A stretch of DNA of 64,000 nt from Margaritifera margaritifera (GCA_029931535.1 JAQPZY010001297.1:1798001-1862000); one strand, 5' to 3'. Shown: positions 1 through 12,141, counted from the stretch's first letter. Made by a program: numbers and translations. Notes: generated by a model from the letters alone, not told the origin.

Positions 1-2093
1 AAGTAGAACTTGGATATAGCAGTTGTACCTGCTGGTTTGGAAAGTGTTCTTGAGGTTACCAACAGTGGTAAATCACACTACCAGACAGAACTACTGGAGA
101 AACTGGTCAAAAAGAGACTAGCACAAGGAAAAGAGATACCCAAGTAATAATAGCAGGTAAGTATTGCATAATTAAAATTCCAGTGGTTTCATTTATTTTT
201 GTGGGTTTCATTTTTAATTATAAAAAAAAAAAATTGTACTTGAATATGTGGATTTCCCTTTGTCAAAATTTGAATATTTATAGACATTTAATTTTGTGGA
301 ATAACCTCTACAAATACCCAAAATAATGAAAACAAAAAGAACAAAACTAAGACAGCAACAAAGTATGATCACTTGAATACTACGGCAGGTATGAGCACAA
401 ATAAAACACCTGCCAAGATGAATCATTTGCACAGAGTGCTCAACACAAAATGGAACCAATGCATCCGTTAACACCAAGCCAGGCAGTTACTGAAGCATAT
501 CTGTATCATTTCTTGCTTGAACCACTGTCTATACAGTTGGACCATCAGTACATTTCGACAATAATGGCATTAACTTGTTGGCTTAATAAAGATAAAATAC
601 AAGTTATATGGAAAACGTCGCCATTCCATATGTGAACCAAATGTGACCAGCATCCCCATACTCGATGCAATCAGCAGGCTGTGGCAATTTTGATGTGTAC
701 AAAACCATTACAGTGAGAAGATGCTAGTAAAACTGAAAGACAATGGACTTGCTCCATTGTTTGTGCCTGCTAGTATATGGACGATCTGCAACTATTAGAC
801 TTGCCGGTAAACAAATACTGCACAGAACTGAAATCACACTTTCACTGAAATGGAGGATGGGTGATGGAGACCATAAAGGGAAAAGGAAGCTGTACTTGTT
901 GAAGATCAATGCATCTTGCTAGTGAACTTGAGACATTAAAACATAAGCTGATTTATGCTAAAAGTCTAATCGTGGCTTGTGAGGAAACATTGGAGAGATC
1001 AAATCTAATTATCTGTGGCTTAGAGAAAGCTGGACTTGTGCAATTATGCAATTTTGGGATTATTTTCTTGACAAACCTTTGTGTATACCAGAAAATGTTG
1101 TCGACGCTGTATTTATTCAGTGTTTTTGTCAGAAAATCAGTGAAGTGTGTGCTATAGTACTGTTCTGTAATTAGTATATATACATAGTGTTTAATTAGTA
1201 CTTGTGCTGGAAGCAATATTTCTATTTTACAGTCTTGTTGTTTCTTTGGATTAAAAATGTGTGGATAAAATTAGATGTTCTTTCAGGACGATTTAAAGTT
1301 TAAATGGAAAGTTTACTTCCTGTAATTAGAAGTATAAATATTTCCATTTATATATGCCTTGTATAGATTGTTAATAATTTCAGATGGATCATGACTGGTT
1401 AAATTTTAAATCAGAGAATTGCAGAGAATAAAAGTGCAATTATTTCATACAAGTAATTTTGATAGCAGTTTCACCAGAATGACAGAACAATGTAAACTAA
1501 GCGAAATTCTTTGCAGATCATTTAGTTGTTCCTTCATATTCATTATAACTTGTACTTGAATACATTAGACTCCTTGTTTTCTCTCCATCCTGAATGATTC
1601 ACAGCACATCAAATTGGGCAGCAAGTGAAACCGACATTTATCTGATACTGTATGCAAGCATGTGAACTGGAGGACGATAAAATGCTTTATAATCCTTAAA
1701 AGATATGTACTCTATTGTGTATTCTTCTGTACGGTCTTGTATATCTCTTTCAGATGTAGATAAAGTATGGAATCTTTCAAACAATCTTTGATGTCTGACT
1801 GTCCATGTCTCCTGACAAATTCTTAAACCACAGGGTTGAAATTCATTATACATTTTAGTTGTCTTGTCCTTATGCTAACCATGTACAAGTAGGATATTAC
1901 TTGCATCATCCTCTCACGGATTCCTAAACTGTGTATGTAGTCAAAGAAGGACACAAATTATATGTACTTGATTTGGTTTCTGACCCACGGGTCATTTTGT
2001 GTATGTGTGTGTGTTTTTATGTTTCTAATGTATAATAAAAAATGTGGATATTTTGAATGGAAAAAGCTCTAGTTTTATATTCTTCTTTCTCAG
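1..2093 (+). other. Intron of the first Na+/K+-ATPase alpha gene, with unrecognised ORF relics
   Basis: This stretch lies upstream of the acceptor at 2091-2093 and must be intron if the pump gene continues leftward. It holds a 46-codon open frame at 7-147 (starts NLDIAVVPAGL, ends GKEIPK) and a frame at 909-1157 whose first half (HLASELETLKHK ... CEETLERSN) looks protein-like, helical and charged. Both could be transposon-derived debris; the first faintly recalls the DDE stretch of pogo-type transposases, but I cannot assign either. The rest is A+T-rich sequence without recognisable genes. Confidence 0.5.
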
Positions 2094-2195
2094 GAACCAT
2101 CACATGACGTTTGGATTATTCTTTGAGACTGCGCTGGCTGCATTCTTGACTTACTGCCCAGGTCTGGATCAGGGACTTAGAATGCAGAACCTTCG
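2094..2195 (+). CDS. Na+/K+-ATPase alpha subunit, penultimate coding exon (gene 1)
   Basis: The exon follows a TTTCTCAG acceptor and ends before GTAAGG. It reads [17 protein letters not shown], then [16 protein letters not shown], the M9-M10 region of the catalytic alpha subunit. That subunit is a P2C-type ATPase which exports 3 Na+ and imports 2 K+ per ATP at the plasma membrane. The family has very similar sequence here, with an aromatic-rich helix, a CPG turn and a GLRM stretch. The exon starts with the last base of an Arg codon and ends two bases into the Arg codon completed at 6674, so its phase matches the last exon exactly. Earlier exons lie left of the window. Confidence 0.95.
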
Positions 2196-3261
2196 GTAAG
2201 GACTGACAGCATGTTGTTACTATGATCCTAAACTTTATCTTTTTAACCAGAAACTTTTATCATGGCTTCACTAGAACTTTTCCAGCAAGAAGAAAAAAAT
2301 TCCTTGGTGTGTGGAGCTCCAAAGGCACTAATTTTTAACTATTTTTGGGTGGCAGTGGGTAATCAAACTAATACAAATACTCTTTGTTGACCAGTCTAGT
2401 TAAACTTTAATGGGTGGTGCACTTTTGAAAAAGTGCCTTCCTACTCCTCACTGCCTGGTGTTTATTTATAGCATGGCTATAAGCAGATAGCAAGACACAG
2501 TTGTCACTTTTTATATGCCCTGCTCAAGACGGGTGCATTGTCCGTTTGATAACATTTGTTAATCTGGACCATAACATGTAATGGTTTGAGAGGTTTTCAT
2601 GAGGCCGAAGTAAACATCAGGACTAGACAATGTGTTGCATACAATAGCCATGTTCCATACCTCGTTTACAAAGGTACTGCAAGGGAAAATAAAATTCTGT
2701 GACTTGTATCGTTGTCCAGAGTAAAACTTCTGAACCACTGAAAACACTTCAATGAAACTTAAGGACTAGACAGTATGTTGCTTGCCCTAGCAATGCCCTC
2801 TGCCTCACAGTCAAGGTCATAGCAAAGGAAACTATAAATCAGTGACCTCTATCCATCTATGGCTACAACTTGTGAGCCACTGAAGGTATTAGCCTGTTGT
2901 ATACAAGGGATAATGCAAATCGGTGGTCTATTTATTTAATTCGGCTGTCACTTTCTAACCCCTACATGTAGTGTGATGTAACTTTACCCAGGTCCATGCT
3001 GTATCATACAGTAGTCCTTTGCTCAAAGGTCAAGGTTGTTAGTAGGGAAAAGCTTTCAAGATGGTATATAATGTGCCATTTGGATTACTCTTGTTTTATT
3101 AGCATACCTGGCCATAAGGCCAAATGAGCTAATGGTATGGCCCTGTGTTGGTTGTGTATCCATCAACAATTGCAGTTTCCAACTCCTTCCAACCCTCTGC
3201 AGGCTCAGAGGTGCAGAATAGGTGTCATGCGCTCTCCTGTATGTCATAAGAGGTGACTAAT

Positions 3262-3420
3262 GGTGGCTCAGTGGCTAGCATGCCTAAATCATGACCAAAA
3301 GTATGCAGGTTTAAATCCTGCCATTAGATCATCCCAAGTCGGCTACCATGGTGTATTCTTGGGCAATGCACCCAACTCAGTTGCCTAGGCACTATATAAC
3401 CAACTTGTGTGCCATGCTGT
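3262..3420 (+). mobile_element. tRNA-derived SINE
   Basis: An A-box-like GTGGCTCAGTGGCTAGCATG (from 3264) and a B-box-like GGTTTAAATCCTGCC (3308-3322) sit at tRNA-like spacing. They are followed by the SINE-type body TTGGGCAATGCACCCAACTC (about 3359-3378). Just upstream, at 3227-3258, is a CGCTCTCCTGTATGTCATAAGAGG-like stretch commonly seen in dispersed repeats of marine invertebrates. The 3' end is not defined and no target duplication was found. Confidence 0.65.
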
Positions 3421-3534
3421 AAAATACTGAAACCAGACCAATTAACCAAACTTGGCAGACTGCACATTCGCTTGAAGGCTTTTAAAGTTTGTACGAATGA
3501 TGCCTGTCCACCATCAAATATGTCCACTGTTTGT

Positions 3535-3960
3535 GCTGTTCAGAGTAAACAGTATAGAACCTGATCAACTGGCACTGTTTGAAAAGGCATATCTGGCTTT
3601 GAGCTGTCCAGAGTTAACAGCATAAACCCTGATCTACTGGCCCAGTATGCTACATACTGCAGAGCCAGGTCTGTGCTGTTGACAGTAAACATCGACCTTG
3701 ATTTATTGGCCCAGTATGCTACAGCATAACTGCATTTTTGCTGTTCACAGTAAACAGCATATGACCTGACATGTCGTTCCAGTATGCTACACACAGCAGA
3801 GCTGGGTCTGTACTATTGATAGTCAACAGGAAAGACCTTGATCTACTGGCTCTGTATGCAACAACGTACAAGGGTTTGTACTGTTCACAGTAAACAGCAT
3901 AGACACTGATCTACTGGCCCTGTATGCACATATGGGCCTGTACAGCACATCTACAGAGAT
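3535..3960. repeat. ~70-bp degenerate tandem satellite, part 1
   Basis: About six diverged units repeat the order CTGTTCACAGTAAACAGCAT, a GACCCTGATCTACTGGCCC-like part, AGTATGCTAC and GCAGAGCTGGGTCTGT. The same motif order reappears at 5405-5490, suggesting one array later split by other sequence. Confidence 0.8.
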
Positions 3961-4367
3961 GCTGCTAGGGCATGCGAGTGCACAAATCACGCAAAATTTG
4001 TACGAATTAATGCAGTTAGAGAGCAGTGATGTGTGAGAACTGCCGCAAACTAGTTTAAAGTCACACATATAAAAATGTACTCTGCACAGTATACAATTTG
4101 TATATAACTGTTAATCCTTCAAGTTCTTGTCATGACTTAAGTTGCGCTGGCAGTAGAGGTCTCGTACTGCTTGTCATGACATGTCTTTTTTCAGGTAGGC
4201 AACTGTTTACACGTCTGAGTACTTATGCTTGACATGAATGGTGGTTAAATTCAATTTGATTGGCACATTAGGCCCTGGAACAAGCATTGTCATAGTTTAA
4301 ACCTTGCATTAATCAAGGAAGTTTTACAAATGCTTGTTTAAAATACAGGCCACTTAGAAAACCCAAC

Positions 4368-4652
4368 ATGGCTGACTCCGAGCATGGTTCATCTTCATAA
4401 GACGATTTAGTTCGGCAAATACTAGCTGATGAGAGCAATGATGACAATGATTTGTAAAGTTTTGAAGTATATCAGATTGGAGCTGGGAAATTGCTACTAG
4501 AAATGCCAGTGAGTGATTTTGAACTTGAAAATGACGTTGGATACGAGTCCGATGTACATGCTGGATGGACAAAAACAGATGGCATGCCGGTCAACCCCCT
4601 ATTCAGCGGTATTTTGAAATTAAATGTAGAAAAGGCTGAACAGCAAGCGTAA
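4368..4652 (+). pseudogene. piggyBac-like transposase N-terminal relic
   Basis: A single frame runs from ATG at 4368 to TAA at 4650-4652 with two in-frame stops near the start. It shows an acidic run (ADESNDDND), then ENDVGYESDVHAGW and a Pro/Phe/Gly motif (PVNPLFSGILKLN). An acidic low-complexity start followed by a Trp and a P-F-x-G motif is the usual layout of the N-terminus of piggyBac-type transposases. The catalytic core is absent. A 13-bp direct repeat TTAAAATACAGGC flanks the relic at 4338-4350 and 4653-4665. The family call is tentative. Confidence 0.4.
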
Positions 4653-4769
4653 TTAAAATACAGGCGATTTAAAAGTAGAGTGCAATTTTCATTTCTGTTC
4701 TCAAACAATATAGCACTCTAAGGGTTAAGATAAATTGAATAAATAAGAATCTAAACCTAAAAGGAAATT

Positions 4770-5246
4770 AAAAAGCAAGGATAATTGTTTGATCAAAATA
4801 CATCTAAGTGAACAAGCACACTATGGCATTGATGGACTTCAAACTCTAATACAGCATTATGAAACATAAGAAATCTGGCATAGTAGTTAGCAAAGCTCTG
4901 ATTAAAAAAAGTAAAACTTTGGCAGAGCTTATGTCAGTGAGAAATCTTAATTTGGAGCAGAGATATACAAGAGACAATACCTATGAGCTGTGAAAATTTT
5001 TACATAACAACCATAAAGAACAGTTTCCCAACTTGTTCAAGCTATCTATGCATATGGCCCTTCTGATGGCAGACTGAAAGGGGGTTCTTGGCACAGAACC
5101 ATGTTCATACACAAATAAGGAGCAGATTAAGCTCAGAAACAGTCAACAGATTAATGCGTGTACAACTAGAGGAGACATCTTTTGAGGATTTTGATTTCAA
5201 TATAGCTGTAACAGTGGAGCAGGAAGAAAGAAAGATGGATATTTAA
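4770..5246 (+). pseudogene. hAT-family transposase C-terminal (dimerisation domain) relic
   Basis: The frame at 5076-5246 reads ERGFLAQNHVHTQIRSRL, then SSETVNRLMRVQLEE and FEDFDF, ending at TAA. The E-R-x-F-S/L-x-x-N ... R-x-R-L ... N-x-L-M order is the signature of the hAT C-terminal dimerisation domain. The preceding part, with HKEQFPNLFKLSMHMALLM, is in another frame, so one frameshift sits near 5072-5076. Upstream, frames with stops around 4770-5040 look related. No DDE core or terminal repeats were identified. Confidence 0.65.
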
Positions 5247-5404
5247 ATGTTAGGTAATTATTGAACTCTGGCCGTTTCCTCCTCCCTCCCTTCTTTTTTT
5301 TTCTACTCTCGCCTTAATTTGATGACAAGGGTGTGAGCTCCCCCCTTTAGATAAAATCCTGGCAGCATCTAAGCATCTGGGTTTGTGCTAATCACTGAAA
5401 ATAA

Positions 5405-5490
5405 CATAGATGCTAATCTACTGGCCCAGTGTGCTACAGCAGAGCTGGGTCTGTGCTGTTCACAGTAAACAGCATAGACCCTGATCTAGA
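5405..5490. repeat. ~70-bp degenerate tandem satellite, part 2
   Basis: This is one unit plus a partial unit matching the array at 3535-3960 (TCTACTGGCCCAGTGTGCTA, GCAGAGCTGGGTCTGTGCTG, TTCACAGTAAACAGCATAGA). Transposon relics lie between the two pieces. Confidence 0.75.
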
Positions 5491-6673
5491 GGAGTAGAAT
5501 ATGACATCATACATGGTCCGCAGCAGACATAGAAAACCCTAAAATTTTATTTTGACCTTAGAAACCTAAAAAAAGCCTCCCAAAAACTGAAGGAAACCTA
5601 AATAAATTTTAAAAAAGACCTAAAAATGTGAAAAAATGATGAAAGGCTCTACCTGGACTCCACAAAAAATGTATTTTTTGCACACGGTTTTTTGTTAGGC
5701 TAGCCTAGCGGTCTTTGCATGGAGGTGGAACCTCCTTTGCTGCATGCCTCAGATGGGATAACCCTCCAAGTCAGCCACATTCCTCGTAAAGCACTACATT
5801 TCGAGGAAGAAGAACCTATTAGTGGACAGTCTGTCCAGGTCAGGAAAAACAGTCCTCACGGAATGGTCTCTTCACTGCTCCATAACAGAGTCCCTTTTCT
5901 CTTTATGGGGATATTCAAATTTTTTTATAAATGTTATGCTCACCATGGAGATAATCTTGTAACTGCTTTGTGTCTTAAACCTCAAAAAGATATTTAAAAC
6001 CTTGAAAAAAACTGTAATAAAGTTAATTTCACTTCTAACCCTGAGGTGTGCAGTATGCACAGGTAACTGTTACTCTTGTTATTCCTTCCTTGTCAAACAA
6101 CAAGACATGTTCAGTTCCACAAGGATAATTTGAGGTTTATAAACAGTAATACTCATTTAGCTGCTGGCCTGGGAAGGCCCAGTTGAGTTTCTGCAGAGCC
6201 AGTCGATTTCCATGTGAACTGACCCTGCTGGCCAGTGCAAAAACAGTGTTAGTTTGACCCCCTGTATAGATTTGGAAGCATAGGTAGTTCATGAACTGCA
6301 TATATTGTTTCAGAGGGAACTGCTATGCACACATGTAGGCACGCAGTGTACCTGTTTACGGTCCAAAATGAACTCGCCAGGTCTGTTTATGTACTTGATT
6401 TTACCTTTGTAGACCTGTATCATTTTACCTTTGTGGACCTGTATCACTATCAAAACAGTGGGCAAGACCATGTTAACTTGTGTTTTATGCATTATAACTG
6501 GATTTGCAGGCAAGGAAGTGTTAAGCAAATGCTTGTTTAATGCATCATAACTTGATTTGTAGGCAAGACTGTTTTGAGCATAATATTTGTTTACAATACC
6601 ATGTTGTGGATTGCAAAACGTATGTTAAGAAAAATTGAAAATTTGTACAATATTCATTTTTTCTGTCTTTCAG

Positions 6674-6797
6674 GGCATCTTGGTGGTTCCCAGCTGTCCC
6701 CTTCAGTTTGCTGATCCTTGTCTATGACGAGTGCCGAAAACTTGTCTTGCGTCACTCTCCACCAGGGGGATTTGTGGAGAGAGAAACATACTATTAA
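6674..6797 (+). CDS. Na+/K+-ATPase alpha subunit, last coding exon (gene 1)
   Basis: The exon reads [20 protein letters not shown], then [20 protein letters not shown] and stop TAA at 6795-6797. The terminal ETYY is the hallmark C-terminus of the family; its tyrosines contribute to Na+ affinity and voltage dependence. Two things are unusual against the family pattern R-R-x-P-G-G-W. There is one extra residue (SPPGG), and the Trp of GGW is Phe. No frameshift is needed and the joining phase to the previous exon is perfect, so the end looks functional. The 3' UTR follows directly. Confidence 0.96.
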
Positions 6798-6912
6798 AAG
6801 GAGCTATGCTTTTAGACTTGGCATTTTTTCATAGATTCCTTTATTCGTACTTTCCAAATATTTGGAAATGTCTACAAGATTTTCGTTTATTTTATGAATA
6901 TGTGATAAATAC

Positions 6913-6918
6913 AATAAA
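6913..6918 (+). terminator. Candidate polyadenylation signal AATAAA of gene 1
   Basis: AATAAA lies 116 bases after the stop codon of the first pump gene, in A+T-rich sequence. It is the first canonical signal downstream. Cleavage would fall roughly 15-30 bases further. Confidence 0.5.
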
Positions 6919-8599
6919 GATAGAAATCTATGGTAATATTATTTATCATTTTTAAATTAAATACCAAAAGCTGTTAATATTGACACCATAAAATGTTTTA
7001 TAAAATTTTGTGATTTTAATAAGGTTTGTGATGTTTTTAATATTGAAGCTAAAAGTCATAAATTTGCAACAGCTGAATATATTGAGGTGAGAGTTATGTC
7101 CCTTCATACAAGAACATCAAAGGAGGAAGCAGAAAAAGCAAATTCTTCACAATAACTACAATTGTAACATTTGCACTCGTTACATAATATAGTTTCCTTG
7201 TAAATTGTGATATCATATTAACCTGTATCTTATGCTAACATGTTCAGTAACTTGTTCTTGATGATCACAAGTTTGTGTGGCTTTCCCTGTGAGTCCTTGT
7301 AAGCACAGTTATTTTGTGTCATCAACAAACAACTTTCGAGAGGTACCATCAGTAAGTTTGATTTGCACAGATCATCATGAATGTCTTTATAGAGGAAACC
7401 CTGCCCTAAAGTCTAAAAGTCAAGACCAAGTTGACCCACAAAGGTGGCTATATTGTTTCATTATGATGTCCAATTTCTAGATGTCCAGGTTTTGTGTAGT
7501 ATGTACAGATTGTTCACATTAATACATAAAATAAGCATTTATCTATAATGAAATTTGTGTGGTTTATTGACCATCAGACTTAGAATGATATATTATCTCA
7601 GGAGTGAATGTACATTTCATTGCTTGATGACAGTGTCCAGGATTCCAGTATATAATCATGTTTTTATCCTTTTTTTCCTTCATTTTACCTTTTCATCAGT
7701 GTCGTATCAAATTCCCTTCTCATGATTCAAGATTTTTAAGTTTATACTTATTATATTAGTGTACCTGTAAATATGCAATGTAGCTTGTATAGAGATCTGA
7801 AGATAATAGGATCTCTTGTGTTTCATTATTCTATGTGTATTAATCAAGAAACTTGTGTGTAAAATATAGAGGAAACCAAGCATATGAAGACACTGCATGT
7901 AGACAGAATGTAGAAACATAAACATTTTGTAGTTGGGCCACCACTCTTTCCAAGCATGATACTGTGGAAAAGAATAAGCGACAAAAAAGAAATTAAGAGC
8001 ATTTTTCCACTGGAAGGTAGGAAATGATGTTGAAATACACTTTGACATGAACCTTCTGACTAGTGTGAAGAAAGAAAAATCACCATTACTTGTAGAGAAA
8101 TAGATATTCGAGAATACAGTAGGGAAGATTCAGGAATAAATGATGTTGGAGAAGATGGAGAACATTTTTAGGTTGTATGATACAAGGAAATCGTATGCTT
8201 GCTGCAGTACAACTGTAGGGTTGCATCTAGGATGCGTGATTGTAAAAATCCCCCAGACAATGTAAGATTTCTCGCAAAATTTTCAATTCTTTGCGGGCAA
8301 AGTCATGCAAAAAATAAGAATTGTGCACATTTTTTATTGAAAAATGCGCTACTTTTTTATATCTATATATTTTTTTTTTATTATGTAAAACTCGATTGTC
8401 ACTGTTGACGGATATGTTGCCCTTGTGTAGTTGTGAATCATGTCGCATATTTCCTGTGTGTTAAAACTCGGTCACTTTTTCATTATTTTAGCAGTAATAC
8501 TTTTAATAACACTGCAGATGTTTCTGCCAATAGGCACAGTGACGGTGAACAAACAAAAAAATCTAGAGAAATACTGTTATTGGAAAACACAAGACTTTG

Positions 8600-8860
8600 A
8601 TTTCAGTTGAAGTGTTATACTCAAATACACAGATGACCCGATATGCATTGAGTGTTGTACTTTTTCTAATAGACAGAACACAGGATATGCGTTTAGTGTT
8701 ACAATGTAATATACAGAACACGATATGCATTTAATATTATGCAGTAATATACAGAACACGTGTATTTGGTGTTATACTGTAATATACAGAACACATGATC
8801 TGCATTTAGTTTTATACTTTAAAATACAGCACACATGATATGCATTTAATACTTATTATA
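8600..8860. repeat. ~50-bp degenerate tandem repeat, about five units
   Basis: Units share GATATGCATTTAGTGTTATA followed by CTGTAATATACAGAACACA, with small indels. Coding frames across it are chance. Confidence 0.75.
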
Positions 8861-10151
8861 CTTGCTATTGCTCTGTTTGAATCTGTTAAAGTATATTTGT
8901 TTTCACACCATACTGGGAGGTCCCCCTTGTCTCTATGTTGGCCATCCTATTTTCAGATTCAGTGGGGGCAATTGCCCACATTTACCAAATCCTTGATGCA
9001 ACCATGCAGCTAGTGTACATTTTTTTCAAGGGATGTCATCGTCGTCTGCATCATTTGAAGGAATGATCCAATGCACAAATGATAAACTTGGTTTTGAAAT
9101 CTTAAAATTTAATGACAATATATATTTTGGAATGAATGTTATCATTTTAACCTTGTTCCCTAAAATAGATTCTTTGCAATATGTGGTGGCAGTGTAGGTA
9201 ATATGTGAATAAAAAAAGTCTGTGGTCATTGTGTGGCTGGTTGTTCATGCACAATTCCTTTTCTTTATATTTACATATTTTCTTTTCAGCAATTTTTTAC
9301 ACTTAAAAGAAAATGCATTTACCATCTATGTACAGATTGTAAAAGCTGGTTTTAAAATGTCATAATTAGAAATAAAGTAACATTGATCACTGATCACATG
9401 AAGTTAGTGTTCTTTTTTTCTGTTCATTTTGCTCTAAAACTAAAAAGGTTGGGTAAAATCCTTTACTAGACCATTTATGACAGATAAGACTTGAGTTTTA
9501 AGACAAGTGCATCTTGTGTTTAATGCATGATGTAAACATGTACGCAGTACTTTTCATAATCTTGATTTCACCAACAGGACGTAACTCTGGACTAAGTTCA
9601 AAAGTGTGCATTCCTTTAAATAAAACTCTTCAAGACATAATGGAAATTGGTCCAATATAGGACACCAGCAGGTCTTAAACTTCAAGTCTGAACTTAAGCC
9701 ATTGCATGGTCATTCTAAGAGTCATCCAGTAAAGTTACTGGAATCTAGACTTTCATTTATGTCCAGGATAAAATTAAGTTCATTAAATCCAGTCAAACAT
9801 TTAGCAATTCACAGCTTATTTGTAATAGGTAGGGAATACCAAATTTGAGGGTACTTTGTTTTGGGTGTCGTGCTCAACTGTGAACCAAAGTCCATTGTGC
9901 CAACCATGGAATGATTCTGCCTAGATCTGTTAAGTTATTGACAACTGTTTAGTGGGCAGTTTAATTGGACTCCTTTTTTTTTTTCGTTTTCAATCTTGTC
10001 ATGGTGTTCAAACTTTTTATCTTTTAGCATTCTTATTTTTCATTTTTATTGATAATGACAGTTATTAGCTCCCATCAAAAAAGTAGAGGGGAGCTATTGT
10101 ACTACACTGGGCATCATTGTCCACATATATGAAAGTGTGATGTGTATATAG

Positions 10152-10236
<85 letters not shown>
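10152..10236. repeat. Palindromic compound microsatellite (GT)n(TA)n(CA)n
   Basis: A GT tract passes into a long TA tract and then a CA tract. Because GT and CA are complementary and TA is self-complementary, the whole 85 bp is close to one perfect inverted repeat able to form a hairpin or cruciform. Confidence 0.95.
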
Positions 10237-10237
<1 letters not shown>

Positions 10238-10373
10238 CATCATTCCATCATTCATTCTTCCTGTGTCTAAGGCAACTGTTTGGAAGGGGGGGGGGTAGCT
10301 ACCACTGTATATATGCCTTATTTGTTCATTCTTGGTTAAGTGTCTGTGTTTAGGTCAGGTTTGTTACACCCTG

Positions 10374-10795
10374 TATACATACTGTTGTACCTGGAATTGT
10401 GAAACCTTATGAGGGGTGCATCTTGGCAAGTACTGAATTTGATCACAAAAGTAGGTCACAGAGCAGTATTTCATGCTTCACAGACTGGTAAAATTTTGTT
10501 TTAAGATTATTAAATTCTGTTCATGCTAGAATCATCCAACTAGATTGTTATATGCATCTCTATTTGTATTGCACACTTGCAATGAAAGAAGGTCACTGAA
10601 ATTTCACATTTTACTGGCTTGTGTTCATGTTTTTGACTTTAACTCCTGGCCACATCGGTGTTTAGCAGCTTTAATACATACTGTTGCACCTAGAATTGTG
10701 CAACTTGGCGAGGGGATTCATCTTTATGAGTATTACATCCTTGTCAAAATCTAGGCCACTGTAACCCATATTTTATGATTAATAGACTTGGGTTA
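10374..10795. repeat. Two copies of a ~130-bp dispersed module
   Basis: ATACATACTGTTGTACCTGG followed by AATTGTGAAACC at 10374 recurs diverged at about 10672 (ATACATACTGTTGCACCTAG). Each is followed by related GAGGGG and CACTG-type segments. A third fragment of the same family (GTGCTAGAATCATTTAAATA) is at about 13232 and corresponds to 10520-10555. Confidence 0.6.
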
Positions 10796-11752
10796 AATAT
10801 TATTTTTCATGGTTCCCATGCTACCGATAAATCTGGGGGGTGGAAGGGGAAATAACAGGTTTGTTCCCGAATGGGAAAAGCCCAGGAGTTTTGCAAATAA
10901 TGATAAAAGTCAAAGGAAAGACTGAATTTTCAGCCACCACTTGATCACAAAATACTTGACCAAGTCGTAAAGGAAAAGTATGAGAGTTAAATTTATTGAG
11001 ATCTTACCAGAATTTTCGGATGTTCCAGAACTCTTCGGTCAGTTGAGATACAATCGCTGTATGGATCATATGGGTGCTTGCCCTAAACATATTTGTATAG
11101 TCAATCCAGGTGCTCAATCAGTTGGATTTGTCAAGTAGACGCGTTACATCTTAGTCCGTGCTTTATTAGTACAATAAAAAAAAAAAATAAGAAAATTCGT
11201 GAAGACTAGTCTAGTGTCACAATATGTCAATGTGTTTGAGACGTGTGATAATGGTGAGTGTAAGAGTAAGAGAAAAAAAAAGCTTTTTGTCCCTTGTTCC
11301 ACTTTTGATATGCAAAGTTTAAAAAAATGTATTGTGATACATCTTTGCTTATTACTTGGTAGTTTGCACTGGGAACACTGTTAAGCGTTATCGTCAATAG
11401 TAACCTTCGCCTCCACCAACTCGCCTTTGTGGTGAATTTCACTCGCACACCTTGCTAAATACTTAAGGGATGATTCCAACAAGAACATTTGAGACCCCAT
11501 TCATAGAATTGGGAATTTTTATCATGAAAAGAGTATTCTGGGAAATTCGAGTATTTTGGAGGATTTTTAATGTGTAGTCTTATGATTTGTAACCGTCTAT
11601 CACTCATCACTCTTAATTTTTGTTGCAATTTATTTTCATATGTTCCTTTGTAGAAGATAAAAAAATTAACATTATAAGGGTTTGTGCATAGTGCAAAGCA
11701 AAATTAGTTATACAATTTTGATCTGGTTTTGTAGAGAAGTTGCATTCTCAAA

Positions 11753-12141
11753 TACAGGGTTCGTACAAAGTCTGGAAAGTATGAGGAAAAAAAGTGCTTT
11801 TTCCAGACCTGGAAAAAGTATGGAAAATAAAGATTTTGCCCTAAAGGCCTGGAAAAAGTATGGAATTTTTGGTTGCTGTGCTTTATTTTGCTAAAGACAC
11901 TCGTCACATGGGGTGCCATTGGTCTAGTGATGGCCCTGCTGGTTCAGTGTAGTTGGCGATACATGTGACCTATCACCCACTTGTGATTGGTGGATACTGT
12001 TTTATATTATGCGGATACCACATGCTCATTTATAGTGATACAGACTTTCGAATACATGTGCCAGAGGGGTCTGGAAAATATAGCAATCCATACTGGAAAA
12101 GGTCTGGAATTTGTTTTACCAACAGCTGTATGAACCCTGTA
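11753..12141. mobile_element. hAT-like MITE, 389 bp
   Basis: The left end TACAGGGTTCGTACA and the right end TGTATGAACCCTGTA are inverted repeats with one mismatch. The CAGGGTT start is a common hAT terminus. Inside, CTGGAAAAAGTATGGAA-type motifs repeat several times. No transposase is present. An 8-bp target duplication is not recognisable, so it is probably old. Confidence 0.7.

Larger units (their letters stand above)
2196..6673 (+). other. Last intron of Na+/K+-ATPase gene 1 (4.5 kb)
   Basis: The intron is bounded by GTAAGG at 2196 and TCTTTCAG at 6666-6673. It is filled with repeats: a tRNA-SINE, a ~70-bp degenerate satellite in two pieces, piggyBac-like and hAT-like transposase relics, and small direct duplications. 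Examples of the latter are two 24-bp copies near 6395-6445 and two ~65-bp copies near 6480-6600. No further pump exon is visible in it. Confidence 0.85.
6919..11752. other. Intergenic, repeat-bearing
   Basis: No gene is supported here. Contents are A+T-rich sequence, a ~50-bp array (8600-8860), a palindromic microsatellite (10152-10236) and two copies of a ~130-bp module (10374, 10672). Near 10070-10110 is a GGGAGCTATTGTACT motif typical of dispersed repeats in marine invertebrates. Confidence 0.6.

Noticed and set aside
10156..10353. ORF rich in Tyr-Ile dipeptides
   Set aside because: Translation of the GT/TA/CA microsatellite.
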